Counted from the first letter of the stretch, positions 38,174 through 46,873 are shown. The stretch: DNA of 64,000 nt from Algimonas arctica (GCF_014652695.1 NZ_BMZH01000001.1:1-64000); one strand, 5' to 3'. Numbers and translations are program-made. Notes: generated by a model from the letters alone, not told the origin.

Positions 38174-39574
38174 ATGGCGGACAATTCCATTATTATCGCG
38201 ACGTTGGTTGCCTATAAAATCGTGCTGTTAGGCATCGGATTTTGGGCCAGTCGGCGTGTCGATAGCGAAGGCGATTTTTTCCTTGCAGGACAAAGCTTGG
38301 GGCCTTGGACGGCGGGGTTATCTTATGCCGCGTCTACCTCAAGCGCATGGGTGTTGCTCGGCTTTACCGGCATGGTGTTCACCCAAGGCTTGGTTGCGCT
38401 TTGGCTCGTGCCGGGGATCTTCGGGGGTTACCTGATGACATGGCTGGTTATGGGGCCACGCCTGAACGCGGAGACGCGCGAACGCGGGCATATCACTGTG
38501 GTCGACTTCCTTGTTGCGGATGCCGGGAAATGGGCGCGGATCATCGGCGTGGTTGCTGCGGCGCTGATCCTTTTTTGTTTCGTCTTTTACATCGCGGCGC
38601 AATTCCAAGCCGCGGGGAATGCGCTGACCGAAGTCTTCGGGATGAGCGCAACGGAAGCGATCTTGCTCGGGGCCACTGTGATTTTGGTTTACTGCCTCAT
38701 GGGCGGTTTTCTGGCGGCGTCAATTACGGACGCGCTGCAAGCGGGCGTTATGGTCCTCGCTTGTATCATTGTACCGATTGCAGCTTTGAATGCAGCAGGT
38801 GGCATCGGCAATGTAATCGACGCGCTGCACACGACTGTGCCACCGTCCTATCTCAGTTTTACCGGGCAAGCGGCGGGCATGGCCGGAATTGGCGCGGCAA
38901 TGGGATTGCTGGGAACGGGGCTGGGCGCTTTAGGGCAACCACAACTGCTCAACCGGATCATGGCGGTTCGAAGTCAGGCCGAACGTCGCCGCGGGGCGGC
39001 GATAACCGTCGGCTGGGGCGTGCTGATTTACAGCGGACTCGTCGTTTTGGCGCTGTCAGGTCGCGCAATGGCGTTGGATACCGGCGGCGAGAGCCTGTTT
39101 TTCGCGGCGGCGAGTGCTTACTTGCCTGCAGCGCTCGCGGGGATTGTCATTGCCGCCGTTTTGTCTGCCGTGATGAGTACAGTCGATAGTCTTCTTCTCG
39201 CGGCGGCCTCAGCTGTCAGCCACGATAGCGGGTTAACTTGGCGCGATCCTAAACAGGCGCTCCTGATGGGGCGTTTGGCGATGGTTGGCGTGGCCGTGAT
39301 TGCGGTCGTGATCACGCTTTTCGCACCCACAGACATTTTCACGCGCGTGTTGTTCAGTTGGGTCGCGCTTGGGGCCGCGTTTGGCCCTGCGATCCTTACT
39401 CGGTGCCTCGGGTGGCGGGTGAAAGGCGGGGCGGTCCTCATGGCCGTGATCGCAGGCTTCGGGATTGCCGTCACGGCCTATAATATTCCCGGTCCCGGCG
39501 CTGAAATCATGGAAAAATGGGGCAGTTGGGCCGTCGGTTTTATCATTCTTGCCCTCGGGCGGCAAAAGACCTGA
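38174..39574 (+). CDS. Sodium:solute symporter (SSS/PutP family)
   Basis: The 466-residue inner-membrane protein has about 12-13 hydrophobic helices. Sodium symporter markers are FFLAGQSLGPWTAGLSYAAS near residues 36-55, LYCLMGGF-like VYCLMGGFLAASITDALQAG, and GLGALGQPQLLNRIMAVRS at about 251-269. The latter resembles the proline symporter PutP motif, so an amino acid such as proline is a reasonable substrate guess. The ATG at 38174 lies after GGGGAGGATGAGC, a good ribosome-binding sequence. Confidence 0.86.
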   Translation: MADNSIIIATLVAYKIVLLGIGFWASRRVDSEGDFFLAGQSLGPWTAGLSYAASTSSAWVLLGFTGMVFTQGLVALWLVPGIFGGYLMTWLVMGPRLNAETRERGHITVVDFLVADAGKWARIIGVVAAALILFCFVFYIAAQFQAAGNALTEVFGMSATEAILLGATVILVYCLMGGFLAASITDALQAGVMVLACIIVPIAALNAAGGIGNVIDALHTTVPPSYLSFTGQAAGMAGIGAAMGLLGTGLGALGQPQLLNRIMAVRSQAERRRGAAITVGWGVLIYSGLVVLALSGRAMALDTGGESLFFAAASAYLPAALAGIVIAAVLSAVMSTVDSLLLAAASAVSHDSGLTWRDPKQALLMGRLAMVGVAVIAVVITLFAPTDIFTRVLFSWVALGAAFGPAILTRCLGWRVKGGAVLMAVIAGFGIAVTAYNIPGPGAEIMEKWGSWAVGFIILALGRQKT

Positions 39575-39708
39575 CGCTTTGCTGGGCCCCGGAACAGCTT
39601 TTCTGTCTGACGCAGGTTGGATTTACTGCAGTTTGAACGTTGGCGTAAAGGTCTTGCAGAGATTTCGCCATTATGGGGGATAGGGCTAACGTTTAGAAAG
39701 CCGAAAGC

Positions 39709-40542
39709 ATGACCCTGAAAATTATACGACATTGCCTGCTCGCAGCGACTGTTTTGCTCGTGGCTTCGCCCGTCATGGCTCAGACCGACACCGCGTACTC
39801 AGACATTTCCAAGCGCGACATGCGTGAATTCCGGCGCTTGATGCCGGGTATCTACACGAATGAAGAGCAGGTAAATTTTCAAGAGAGCTTGGGCGTCGCT
39901 AAAGAAGACCAGGTGATGCGCATGGACGTGGTCGTTACACGAACAGGTGAGAGCTTTACGAGCGTGATTACATGGGCCGACGGACGGACGCTCGAGGCCC
40001 GGCATGAACATAGTATTGTGAATGGTAAAATACAGGCCAATGCGATCCGCAATGGACGTATGGAATGCGCGCGCACTGTTACCCGGACGTTCGAAACTTT
40101 CACAGCTGTCGGATGTGACGGACCATTTATCCTGTCACCGAAGGGAATTAGCCTCACGAGTGGTGATAAGACCTATATTTTACTGCGATCCCGTCCGTTT
40201 ACATGTTGGGTCAGCCCTCGCAAAACTGACGGAAGTTACGCCTTTTACAATAACCTCGTCCTCCATGATCAGGGCGGACGGGTCTGGATTGATGCGACAG
40301 CGGATCATCCCCGTGTCGGGTTGAAGCTCCGCAATGTGACTTGGCCGACGGGTGTGAACCGTGACTCGATGGCGCTCTATACTTATCAAGGTCAAGATGA
40401 AGTCTATTCACCGGGCTATGCTTGGGGAGACCCGAAATCAGAGCGCCTCGCCATCAATACCAGATGGATCCAAGCGTCTTGCACACAGGGTAACTCGCTT
40501 ATTACGCCCACTCTCAACCTTACGCCGGGTCGTTCCGACTAG
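39709..40542 (+). CDS. Secreted protein, possibly CpcT/CpeT-like
   Basis: The 277-residue protein has a signal peptide (basic MTLKIIRH, hydrophobic LLAATVLLVA, cleavage at VMA-QTD near residue 24). The mature start DMREFRRLMPGIYTNEEQV resembles the opening of CpcT/CpeT-fold proteins, which form a calycin-like barrel. Outside cyanobacteria their function is unknown. Cys residues in MECARTV, VGCDGPF, FTCWVSP and QASCTQ could form disulfides in the periplasm. The identification is tentative. Confidence 0.6.
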   Translation: MTLKIIRHCLLAATVLLVASPVMAQTDTAYSDISKRDMREFRRLMPGIYTNEEQVNFQESLGVAKEDQVMRMDVVVTRTGESFTSVITWADGRTLEARHEHSIVNGKIQANAIRNGRMECARTVTRTFETFTAVGCDGPFILSPKGISLTSGDKTYILLRSRPFTCWVSPRKTDGSYAFYNNLVLHDQGGRVWIDATADHPRVGLKLRNVTWPTGVNRDSMALYTYQGQDEVYSPGYAWGDPKSERLAINTRWIQASCTQGNSLITPTLNLTPGRSD

Positions 40543-40578
40543 CCCCTCAGGCGTTCACAAGGCGGCGTGACGAAAAGC

Positions 40579-41433
40579 TTATTGCGCGTCCATGCCGATA
40601 TCAAAGTTTGGCGCGGAATGGGTCAGTGCGCCGACGCTAATCACATCCACGCCTGTTTCGGCGATTCCGCGAACAGTGTGCAAATTAACGCCGCCTGAGG
40701 CTTCGACTATGACACGCGCGTCGCCTATGATGCGCTTGGCCTCACGCAATTTTTCGGGGTCCATATTATCGAGCAGGACGACATTGGGGTGATAGGGCAG
40801 AACTAGCTTTAGTTGCTCCAGAGTGTCCACTTCGACGCTGACCATCGTCATATGATCGCGATGTTCCATCACGGTGGTCAGGGCTTTGTAAATGCCGCCC
40901 GCCAGCGCGATATGATTATCCTTGATCATGATGGCCGCCGCAAGGCTTTCACGGTGCGCAAATCCACCGCCAGCCAGCACAGCGCGCTTTTCCAGCGCCC
41001 GGAGCCCCGGTGTTGTCTTGCGCGTTGCGGCAATCCGCGCGCCTGTGCCCTCGACAGCTTTAACATAGAGCGCGGTGAGCGTTGCGACACCACTCATCCG
41101 GCCAAGGAAGTTGAGCGCGACGCGTTCCGCAGATAGAAGCGAACGGGTGTTGCCGTTGACTCGCGCAATGATGGTGCCGGCTTTGACAGCCCCGCCGTCA
41201 CCGACTTCAATGACAAACTTCACGGACGGATCGACGAGCGCATAAGTCAGCTCTGCCGCTTGCATTCCAGCAATCACGCCAACTTCGCGGGCCCGCATGA
41301 CGAGCGAACCCGTCGCGGCTTCCGGCACGAGCAGGTTCGCCGAGAGATCGCCGGACACGCCGAAATCTTCTTCGAGAGCACGCCGAACAACGGGTTCAAT
41401 AATAATGCGGGGGAGAGGCGGGAGTGTTGACAT
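40579..41433 (-). CDS. nadC: Nicotinate-nucleotide pyrophosphorylase (carboxylating)
   Basis: The 284-residue quinolinate phosphoribosyltransferase makes nicotinate mononucleotide in de novo NAD synthesis. Key segments are EEDFGVSGDLSANLL at the N-terminus, LNFLGRMSGVATLTA, ATRKTTPGLRALEKRAVLAGGG (about residues 136-157) and IMIKDNHIALAGG, with EVDTLEQL and VLLDNMDPEKL in the C-terminal barrel. nadA and nadB are not adjacent. A TetR gene ends 9 bp upstream on the same strand, so the two may be cotranscribed. Confidence 0.95.
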   Translation of the reverse strand: MSTLPPLPRIIIEPVVRRALEEDFGVSGDLSANLLVPEAATGSLVMRAREVGVIAGMQAAELTYALVDPSVKFVIEVGDGGAVKAGTIIARVNGNTRSLLSAERVALNFLGRMSGVATLTALYVKAVEGTGARIAATRKTTPGLRALEKRAVLAGGGFAHRESLAAAIMIKDNHIALAGGIYKALTTVMEHRDHMTMVSVEVDTLEQLKLVLPYHPNVVLLDNMDPEKLREAKRIIGDARVIVEASGGVNLHTVRGIAETGVDVISVGALTHSAPNFDIGMDAQ

Positions 41434-41442
41434 GGGTGCGCT

Positions 41443-41949
41443 CTAGCCGGACGGAAAGGATACGTCGAGGCCGCAGCCTGTGAGGACACCCCAGCCTTCA
41501 ACCGCGGCCAGTAATTCTATGGCACGGTCAGGCTCAGTTAAGCGTGCGGCCAGCCAATCGTGAAAGTCGGTTGCGAGTGTATTAGCGATCTTTTGTGCCA
41601 TTGCGTCCCCCCGTATGGCCTGCGCGGTTAGCTCCAGCAAAACGGCAATTGATGGATTAAAGACCCCGGTTTTCATGACGCTGCCAATCATTGGCATCAA
41701 TTGATTGGCGGGGAGTGGCGCAGCCGGTAACATCGCGTCCATGGTCTCTTTATCCCGGCGGGCAAGCTCGTTGAGCGCGGCTTCCATGACGCCTGCTTTC
41801 GAGCCATAATGGTAAACTAGCATCCGGTCAGATGTCCCGGCCGCTTTCGCCATTGGTCGCAGGCTTGACCGCGCGACACCGTGTGACAGCACATAATCGG
41901 CCAACGGGCCCGTGTATTTGGCCGCATTTTGTGTGTTTTTATCTGTCAC
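41443..41949 (-). CDS. TetR family transcriptional regulator
   Basis: The 168-residue protein starts with GTG. Residues 12-55 form the TetR DNA-binding domain (LADYVLSHGVARSSLRPMAKAAGTSDRMLVYHYGSKAGVMEAAL, three helices with the HYGSK turn). The helical remainder is the ligand-binding and dimer domain, with EGWGVLTGCGLD near the end. It is divergent from a small membrane-protein gene, with two perfect palindromes in the 60-bp gap, and so very probably represses that gene and itself. Confidence 0.88.
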   Translation of the reverse strand: MTDKNTQNAAKYTGPLADYVLSHGVARSSLRPMAKAAGTSDRMLVYHYGSKAGVMEAALNELARRDKETMDAMLPAAPLPANQLMPMIGSVMKTGVFNPSIAVLLELTAQAIRGDAMAQKIANTLATDFHDWLAARLTEPDRAIELLAAVEGWGVLTGCGLDVSFPSG

Positions 41950-41978
41950 TTGACGGGGGTTGTAGCGACCGCTACATA
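41950..41978 (+). promoter_or_regulatory. Promoter of the small membrane-protein gene
   Basis: TTGACG (41950-41955), a 17-bp spacer and TACATA (41973-41978) make a good sigma-70 promoter directed to the gene at 42010. The first TetR operator covers the spacer and part of the -10 box, which fits repression by blocking RNA polymerase. Confidence 0.6.
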
Positions 41979-41994
41979 TGTAGCAACTGCTACA
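41961..41994. promoter_or_regulatory. Two tandem TetR operators
   Basis: TGTAGCG-AC-CGCTACA (41961-41976) and TGTAGCA-AC-TGCTACA (41979-41994) are each perfect 7-2-7 inverted repeats. They share the half-site TGTAGCR and have centres 18 bp apart. They lie between a TetR gene and a divergent gene and overlap the promoter, so they are very likely the binding sites of that regulator. Confidence 0.82.
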
Positions 41995-42009
41995 CTACAG
42001 GAACGTCTC

Positions 42010-42399
42010 ATGGATAAGCGCGGCACATTTCTCATTATTGGCATCATTTTCTGGATCGTTGCGGCGGGCCTAATGCATTATCTCGGACCGATCTTCTTAG
42101 ATGGGGCTTTATTGCACATATTATTTTGGATCGCGAATTTCGCTTTTGCGGCTGTCTCCATCATTTTAATTGCAAAAGCTACAGGGCGGACCAAGCATGA
42201 CATGCTTGTTCCAGTCACGATCATGGCCATGCCTGCGATGATCATGGACGGTCTATCGATAACGGCTGACGCGCAAGGTCTGACCCATATTTACGCGAAT
42301 ACGCCGCTTTTAGCCGCCTATTCTGGCGGGTTCTTGCTCTTTGCTTTTTGGAGTTTCTTCTTCTTCGCGCTGGTTTGGCATCGTGACGCAAAAGTTTGA
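42010..42399 (+). CDS. Small four-helix membrane protein under TetR control
   Basis: The 129-residue protein has four hydrophobic segments (about residues 7-25, 32-54, 68-88 and 97-122). The last loops carry few charges, and the C-terminus is HRDAKV. It resembles small DUF5367-type membrane proteins, which are often found beside TetR regulators; the function is unknown. The ATG at 42010 is chosen because it begins at the positively charged MDKRG before the first helix; the open frame further upstream runs through the operators. Confidence 0.7.
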   Translation: MDKRGTFLIIGIIFWIVAAGLMHYLGPIFLDGALLHILFWIANFAFAAVSIILIAKATGRTKHDMLVPVTIMAMPAMIMDGLSITADAQGLTHIYANTPLLAAYSGGFLLFAFWSFFFFALVWHRDAKV

Positions 42400-43116
42400 C
42401 CCAAGTCCCGGGTTGGGGGCGATAAAATGGATCCTCGGATAACGTCTTCGTAAACCCCATGTTCATGACATTCAACATAACCCCATCCCCGCCTACCCCT
42501 TTTCGTGGTCTGTTAGCCTCACCCGCTTCGGACACGAGAGAGGCATTGCTCTCAGGCTTGCGGGGGTTTGGTAGGCTGGACGGTATGCGAGTTAATGCGG
42601 CGCATGCGGTTCCATTCGACGGAACGATCGATGACGACTATCGGATGAGAAACGAGCTTGACGACGCCAAACGATCCAGTGGATCGTTTGGCTAGGAACT
42701 GAACCGCATCGCGGTTCGGCCCCGAATGTCAGGTGCGCCTTCGGTAGATCGGGCGGCAGGCAGTTGCGGGGTCGAAAGCCTCGGAAGGGTCTAACCGTCA
42801 CTCGCGTGAGCTCATAGCGGGCCGCGAGGGCACGGCGTTTTGATCGGATGCGTCTGTCAGGCGCGCGGGCTTTGCTCGTTGTAAATGGTTCTAACTCTAC
42901 CTTCCCCATCAGCGGGGAAGGCCCGCGCTCGTGTCACGTCACGAAACGCTTGAATGCCGGCGCCTTGATGCGCGGTGGGACGTGATCTCATGTCAATTTA
43001 TCGAATGGGGTCTAGGCTTGAAAAAAGTCCCTTTACGTCACATATGCGGCGGGAAATAAGCGCCCGGAAGTCTGGCGCTCCTTACACCGTAAAAACACAG
43101 AGACGGAACAGCTCTC
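42400..43116. other. 717-bp non-coding region with several perfect hairpins
   Basis: I find no convincing gene here. Visible structures are GCCTACC (42495) with GGTAGGC (about 42570) enclosing smaller stems; GCCAAACGATCC-AGT-GGATCGTTTGGC (42666-42692), a perfect 12-bp hairpin; GAACCGC-ATC-GCGGTTC (42701-42717); and CCTTCCCC-N6-GGGGAAGG (42900-42921), nested inside GCGCGGGC/GCCCGCGC (42863-42928). The density suggests a structured RNA, a dispersed palindromic repeat or a decayed element. The last 100 bp before 43117 probably hold the ettA promoter. Confidence 0.5.
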
Positions 43117-44775
43117 ATGGCTCGCCAATTCGCTTATCATATGCAGGGTTTGACGAAGAAATTCGGCAATAAGACTATCCTCGATAATGTTCACCTGTCC
43201 TTCTACCCGGACGCCAAAATCGGCCTCGTCGGGGTCAACGGTGCGGGTAAATCAACGCTGATGAAAATTATGGCCGGCGTCGACACGGAAGTGACCGGCG
43301 AACATTGGGCGGCTGAAGGCGTCAAAGTGGGCTATCTGTCGCAAGAACCGAAACTTGATCCGGATAAAGACGTCTGGGGCAATGTCATCGCGGAATGCGA
43401 AGATAAACGGATTTTCGACGCCTATAATGCTGTCGCCATGAAAATGGCTGAGGATTATACCGACGAGTTGATGGAAGAAATGACGGTCCTGCAAGAGCAG
43501 GTTGATGCGCGGGATGCGTGGGATATTGACAGTAAAATCGAAATGGCGATGCAGGCGCTCCGTTGCCCGCCTAAAGAAGCTGATGTTACGCCGTTGTCCG
43601 GTGGGGAACGTCGCCGGGTCGCGATTTGCAAACTTTTGCTCGCTAAACCTGATCTGTTGTTGATGGATGAACCGACCAACCACTTGGATGCGGAGACCGT
43701 CGCGTGGTTGGAGAACTATCTGGTCAATTATAAAGGCGCGATCATTCTGATTACGCACGATCGCTATTTCCTCGACCATATCACCAATTGGACGCTCGAA
43801 GTGGATCGTGGCCGGACGTTCCCGCATGAAGGGAACTACTCGTCTTGGCTGGCGTCGAAAGCTGACCGGATGGATCAAGAAGGCCGCGAAGGCGACAGCA
43901 AGACCAAAGCGTTGAAACGTGAATTAGAATGGATCCGGTCTAACCCGAAAGCCCGTCAGACGAAATCTAAAGCGCGGATCAGCGCATATGAAAATCTGCG
44001 TGATGAGGCCGATAGAGAAGTCGTCAGCCACGCTGAAATCCGTATCCCAATGGGCGAACGGCTCGGTAATATTGTTGTTGAAGCAAATAATGTCTCCAAA
44101 GGCTTTGGCGATAAACTGCTGATTAAAGACCTGTCCTTCAAACTGCCGCGCGGTGGCATTGTTGGCGTGATCGGTCCGAACGGCGCGGGTAAAACCACAT
44201 TGTTCAAGATGATTACAGGTGATGAGACGCCCGACGAAGGCAGTTTCAAAGTCGGCGAAACGGTCGAACTTGGATATGTCGATCAGAACCGGGATGCGCT
44301 CGATAATAGTAAAAACGTTTGGGAAGCAATTTCTGACGGGCTCGACATTCTACAACTCGGAAAACGCGAAGTTCCAAGCCGGGCCTATGTCGGTGCATTT
44401 AACTTTAAGGGCACGGATCAGTCGAAGAATGTTGGGCAATTGTCCGGCGGTGAACGCAACCGGGTGAACTTGGCGAAAATGCTGACGCGTCCGGCCAACT
44501 TACTTTTGCTCGATGAACCAACCAATGATTTGGACCGTGAAACACTCGCGTCACTTGAAGTTGCGCTCGAAAAATTCCCCGGATGTGCCGTGGTGATTTC
44601 GCACGATCGTTTCTTCCTTGACCGTGTTGCCACCCATATCCTCGCCTATGAAGGCGATAGTCATGTGGAATGGTTTGAAGGCAATTTCGCGGACTATATT
44701 GAAGACAAAAAGCGCCGTTTGGGTGACGATGCGGATATTCCGAAGAAGCTGAAATTTGTTAAATTTGACCGCTGA
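43117..44775 (+). CDS. ettA: Energy-dependent translational throttle protein EttA (ABC-F)
   Basis: The 552-residue ABC-F protein has two ATPase domains and no membrane part. Domain 1 has Walker A GVNGAGKST, signature LSGGERRRVA and LLLMDEPTNHLD. The inter-domain linker with the charged arm lies at about residues 240-320. Domain 2 has GPNGAGKTT, LSGGERNRVN and LLLLDEPTNDLD. EttA binds the ribosomal E site and gates elongation according to the ADP/ATP ratio. The length matches the Escherichia coli protein (555). A hairpin with CCTTTT in its 3' arm follows. Confidence 0.95.
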   Translation: MARQFAYHMQGLTKKFGNKTILDNVHLSFYPDAKIGLVGVNGAGKSTLMKIMAGVDTEVTGEHWAAEGVKVGYLSQEPKLDPDKDVWGNVIAECEDKRIFDAYNAVAMKMAEDYTDELMEEMTVLQEQVDARDAWDIDSKIEMAMQALRCPPKEADVTPLSGGERRRVAICKLLLAKPDLLLMDEPTNHLDAETVAWLENYLVNYKGAIILITHDRYFLDHITNWTLEVDRGRTFPHEGNYSSWLASKADRMDQEGREGDSKTKALKRELEWIRSNPKARQTKSKARISAYENLRDEADREVVSHAEIRIPMGERLGNIVVEANNVSKGFGDKLLIKDLSFKLPRGGIVGVIGPNGAGKTTLFKMITGDETPDEGSFKVGETVELGYVDQNRDALDNSKNVWEAISDGLDILQLGKREVPSRAYVGAFNFKGTDQSKNVGQLSGGERNRVNLAKMLTRPANLLLLDEPTNDLDRETLASLEVALEKFPGCAVVISHDRFFLDRVATHILAYEGDSHVEWFEGNFADYIEDKKRRLGDDADIPKKLKFVKFDR

Positions 44776-44793
44776 TTCAAGCGCGTCGTAAAC

Positions 44794-44819
44794 CGAAAAG
44801 GTCCGGGAGGACCTTTTCG
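44794..44819 (+). terminator. Probable terminator after ettA
   Basis: CGAAAAGGTCC and GGACCTTTTCG form an 11-bp stem with a GGGA loop. The T residues lie inside the stem and no T-run follows, so it is an imperfect intrinsic terminator. Confidence 0.55.
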
Positions 44820-44860
44820 AAACGCGTTTAAATTAGGAGTGTCAGCGTAAAACGCTGACA
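44820..44860. promoter_or_regulatory. Two palindromes upstream of the GH9 gene
   Basis: AAACGCGTTT (44820-44829) is a CG-centred palindrome like the cores of LacI-family operators. TGTCAGCGT-AAA-ACGCTGACA (44840-44860) is a perfect 9-3-9 inverted repeat starting 75 bp before the GH9 start. Both could bind a sugar-responsive regulator; no such gene is adjacent. Confidence 0.5.
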
Positions 44861-44914
44861 AATCACCGGATCACACACAGAGACCTTTAAGTCTCGTAAA
44901 ACAGTTTTTGGTAG

Positions 44915-46816
44915 ATGAAGCGCATTATGCGCCTCATCCTATCGATCATTATCTGTTTGTCGTTCGCGGTGACGGCCCGGGCCACCGATCCGGCGCCGTT
45001 TATTGTCGTGGATCAATTTGGCTATGTGCCAAACCTTGAAAAACGCGCCGTCATTCGTGACCCGCAAATCGGCTTTGATGCGAGCCGGTCTTTCCAACCA
45101 AGCGGCCTCTACGCCGTCATTGATGTGCGAACGGGCGATCCCGTCTATCGCGGCCGTCCTGTTGCATGGAAGCAGGGCAAAGTAGACGAGGCGTCTGGCG
45201 ATCGGGTTTGGTGGTTTGATTTTTCTGCGCTGACGACCCCGGGAACTTACGTTGTCCGGGATTTGGACAGCCGCGTTGAGAGTGATCCCTTTGAGATTTC
45301 GCGAACCGTTTATCGTCCGGTTCTGCGCGATGCGTTCAAGGTGTTTTACTATCAACGGGCCGGGTTTGAAAAACGCGCACCCTATGCGGCGCAGGGCTAT
45401 GAAGATGCGGCGTCACATCTCGGGAAGGGCCAAGATAGCCAAGCGCAACGATATGATTCTAAAGGAAAAATGGACGCCGCGCGCGATCTTCACGGCGGCT
45501 GGTACGATGCGGGCGATTACAATCAATATACCAGCTGGACCGCCAATTATGTGTCGAGCTTGCTGGCGTCCTATATCCAAAATCCGGTTGTTTGGACCGA
45601 TGATATGGGCATTCCTGAGAGTGGGAACGGGATTCCCGACGTGCTGGATGAAGTGAAGTGGGGCTTGGATTGGCTAGCCCGAATGCAAAATACTGATGGG
45701 TCCATGTTGTCGATATTGGCGCGAGCGGAAGCCTCGCCGCCGTCCCAGGCAAAAGGGCCGTCACTCTATGGTCTGGAGAACACATCGGCCACCATAACAG
45801 CGGCGGGTGCTTTTGCGATGGCCGCCGAAATATTTCGAACGCAGCCGCGTTTGATTGAAATTGCGGATAGTTATCAAGCGCGATCTCTGCGCGCTTGGGC
45901 GTGGGCTGACGACAACCCGAGTGAGATGTTTTACAACAATGATGACGACCAAGGGACATTGGGCCTTGGCGCTGGACAGCAAGAAGTCGATGCGGATCGG
46001 CTAGATAAGAAAAGGCTCATCGCCGCGGCGCAAATTTTCGCGGCGACCGGGGAAGAGCGGTTTTGCAAAACGGCTGAGCGACTCTACCGCCGGGTTGGGG
46101 GAATCAAATCTGACACAGCGAATGGGTTTGAAGGCGACCTCGGATTTACGATGCTACGGTTTGCGGCGACCCAAGGCGTGCCTAAACGCCTGTCCCAACG
46201 TATCCGACAAGATTATTCGAGCGCCATGTTAGAATGGAATGGATGGGGGGCTGTGAATGATGATGCGGACCCGTATGGCGCTTATGTGGATGGCTATTGG
46301 TGGGGAAGTAACGGCACGAAAGCGCGCCGCGGTGCGGTCTTCACACAGGCTGTCGTTGGCGGCATTGATCCCGCATCACACGGGCGCGCCGTGAACGCAG
46401 CGTCGCATTACCTCCACTATCTTCACGGCGTGAACCCGATGGGTCTCGTCTATTTATCGAATATGAAAGAGGCTGGCGCAGAGCGGTCTGTGTCGACAAT
46501 CTACCATGCGTGGTTCAAGGATGGATCGCGCGATTTCGATAGCACAAAAACGTCGCGTTACGGGCCAGCCCCTGGATTTTTAGTGGGCGGGCCGAATCCC
46601 GGTTATGCGCGGGATGAATGCTGCGCTAAAGGGTGCGGCGGGTTTGGTGACAAAGTTTGCCGTCGGCCAGATAGTGTTCCTCCCGTGGGGCAGCCTGCCG
46701 CGAAGTCATATGGCGAATTTAATGACGGCTGGCCGTTAAATAGCTGGTCTGTGACCGAAAACTCGCTCGGCTATCAGGCTGATTACCTCCGACTGCTCAG
46801 CAAATTCGTGCAATAA
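44915..46816 (+). CDS. Secreted glycoside hydrolase family 9 endoglucanase
   Basis: The 633-residue enzyme has a signal peptide (cleavage near TARA-TDP, residue 23), an N-terminal immunoglobulin-like CelD_N domain (about residues 27-110) and a GH9 (alpha/alpha)6 barrel. The conserved GGWYDAGDYNQY carries the catalytic base region (Asp198, Asp201). HYLHYLHGVNPMGLVYLSN is the family His-containing motif, and the acid Glu615 lies in SWSVTENSLGYQ near the C-terminus. It would cleave beta-1,4-glucan in the periplasm or outside the cell. It stands alone, preceded by two palindromes. The Cys-rich DECCAKGCGGFGDKVC is unusual and may form disulfides or bind metal. Confidence 0.9.
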   Translation: MKRIMRLILSIIICLSFAVTARATDPAPFIVVDQFGYVPNLEKRAVIRDPQIGFDASRSFQPSGLYAVIDVRTGDPVYRGRPVAWKQGKVDEASGDRVWWFDFSALTTPGTYVVRDLDSRVESDPFEISRTVYRPVLRDAFKVFYYQRAGFEKRAPYAAQGYEDAASHLGKGQDSQAQRYDSKGKMDAARDLHGGWYDAGDYNQYTSWTANYVSSLLASYIQNPVVWTDDMGIPESGNGIPDVLDEVKWGLDWLARMQNTDGSMLSILARAEASPPSQAKGPSLYGLENTSATITAAGAFAMAAEIFRTQPRLIEIADSYQARSLRAWAWADDNPSEMFYNNDDDQGTLGLGAGQQEVDADRLDKKRLIAAAQIFAATGEERFCKTAERLYRRVGGIKSDTANGFEGDLGFTMLRFAATQGVPKRLSQRIRQDYSSAMLEWNGWGAVNDDADPYGAYVDGYWWGSNGTKARRGAVFTQAVVGGIDPASHGRAVNAASHYLHYLHGVNPMGLVYLSNMKEAGAERSVSTIYHAWFKDGSRDFDSTKTSRYGPAPGFLVGGPNPGYARDECCAKGCGGFGDKVCRRPDSVPPVGQPAAKSYGEFNDGWPLNSWSVTENSLGYQADYLRLLSKFVQ

Positions 46817-46820
46817 GTCA

Positions 46821-46842
46821 CATATAAAGAAAATTTTATATG
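46821..46842. promoter_or_regulatory. Palindromic operator before the ArsR-methyltransferase/metF operon
   Basis: CATATAAA-N6-TTTATATG is a perfect inverted repeat 31 bp before the GTG at 46874. AT-rich palindromes of this kind are typical of ArsR-family operators. The first gene of the operon encodes an ArsR-type DNA-binding domain, so autoregulation is likely. Confidence 0.65.
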
Positions 46843-46873
46843 CTGCACGCTTTGCCTGTGATAGGTTAGTCGA

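Noticed and set aside
42592-42909. Minus-strand 105-codon and plus-strand 78-codon (42459-42695) frames in the 42.4-43.1 kb gap
   Set aside because: Low-complexity Arg/Pro/His-rich products, no ribosome-binding sites, and they run through perfect hairpins; more likely non-coding.
42400-43000. RNase P RNA, 6S RNA or SRP RNA in the palindrome-rich gap
   Set aside because: I looked for the conserved RNase P and SRP motifs on both strands and did not find them.
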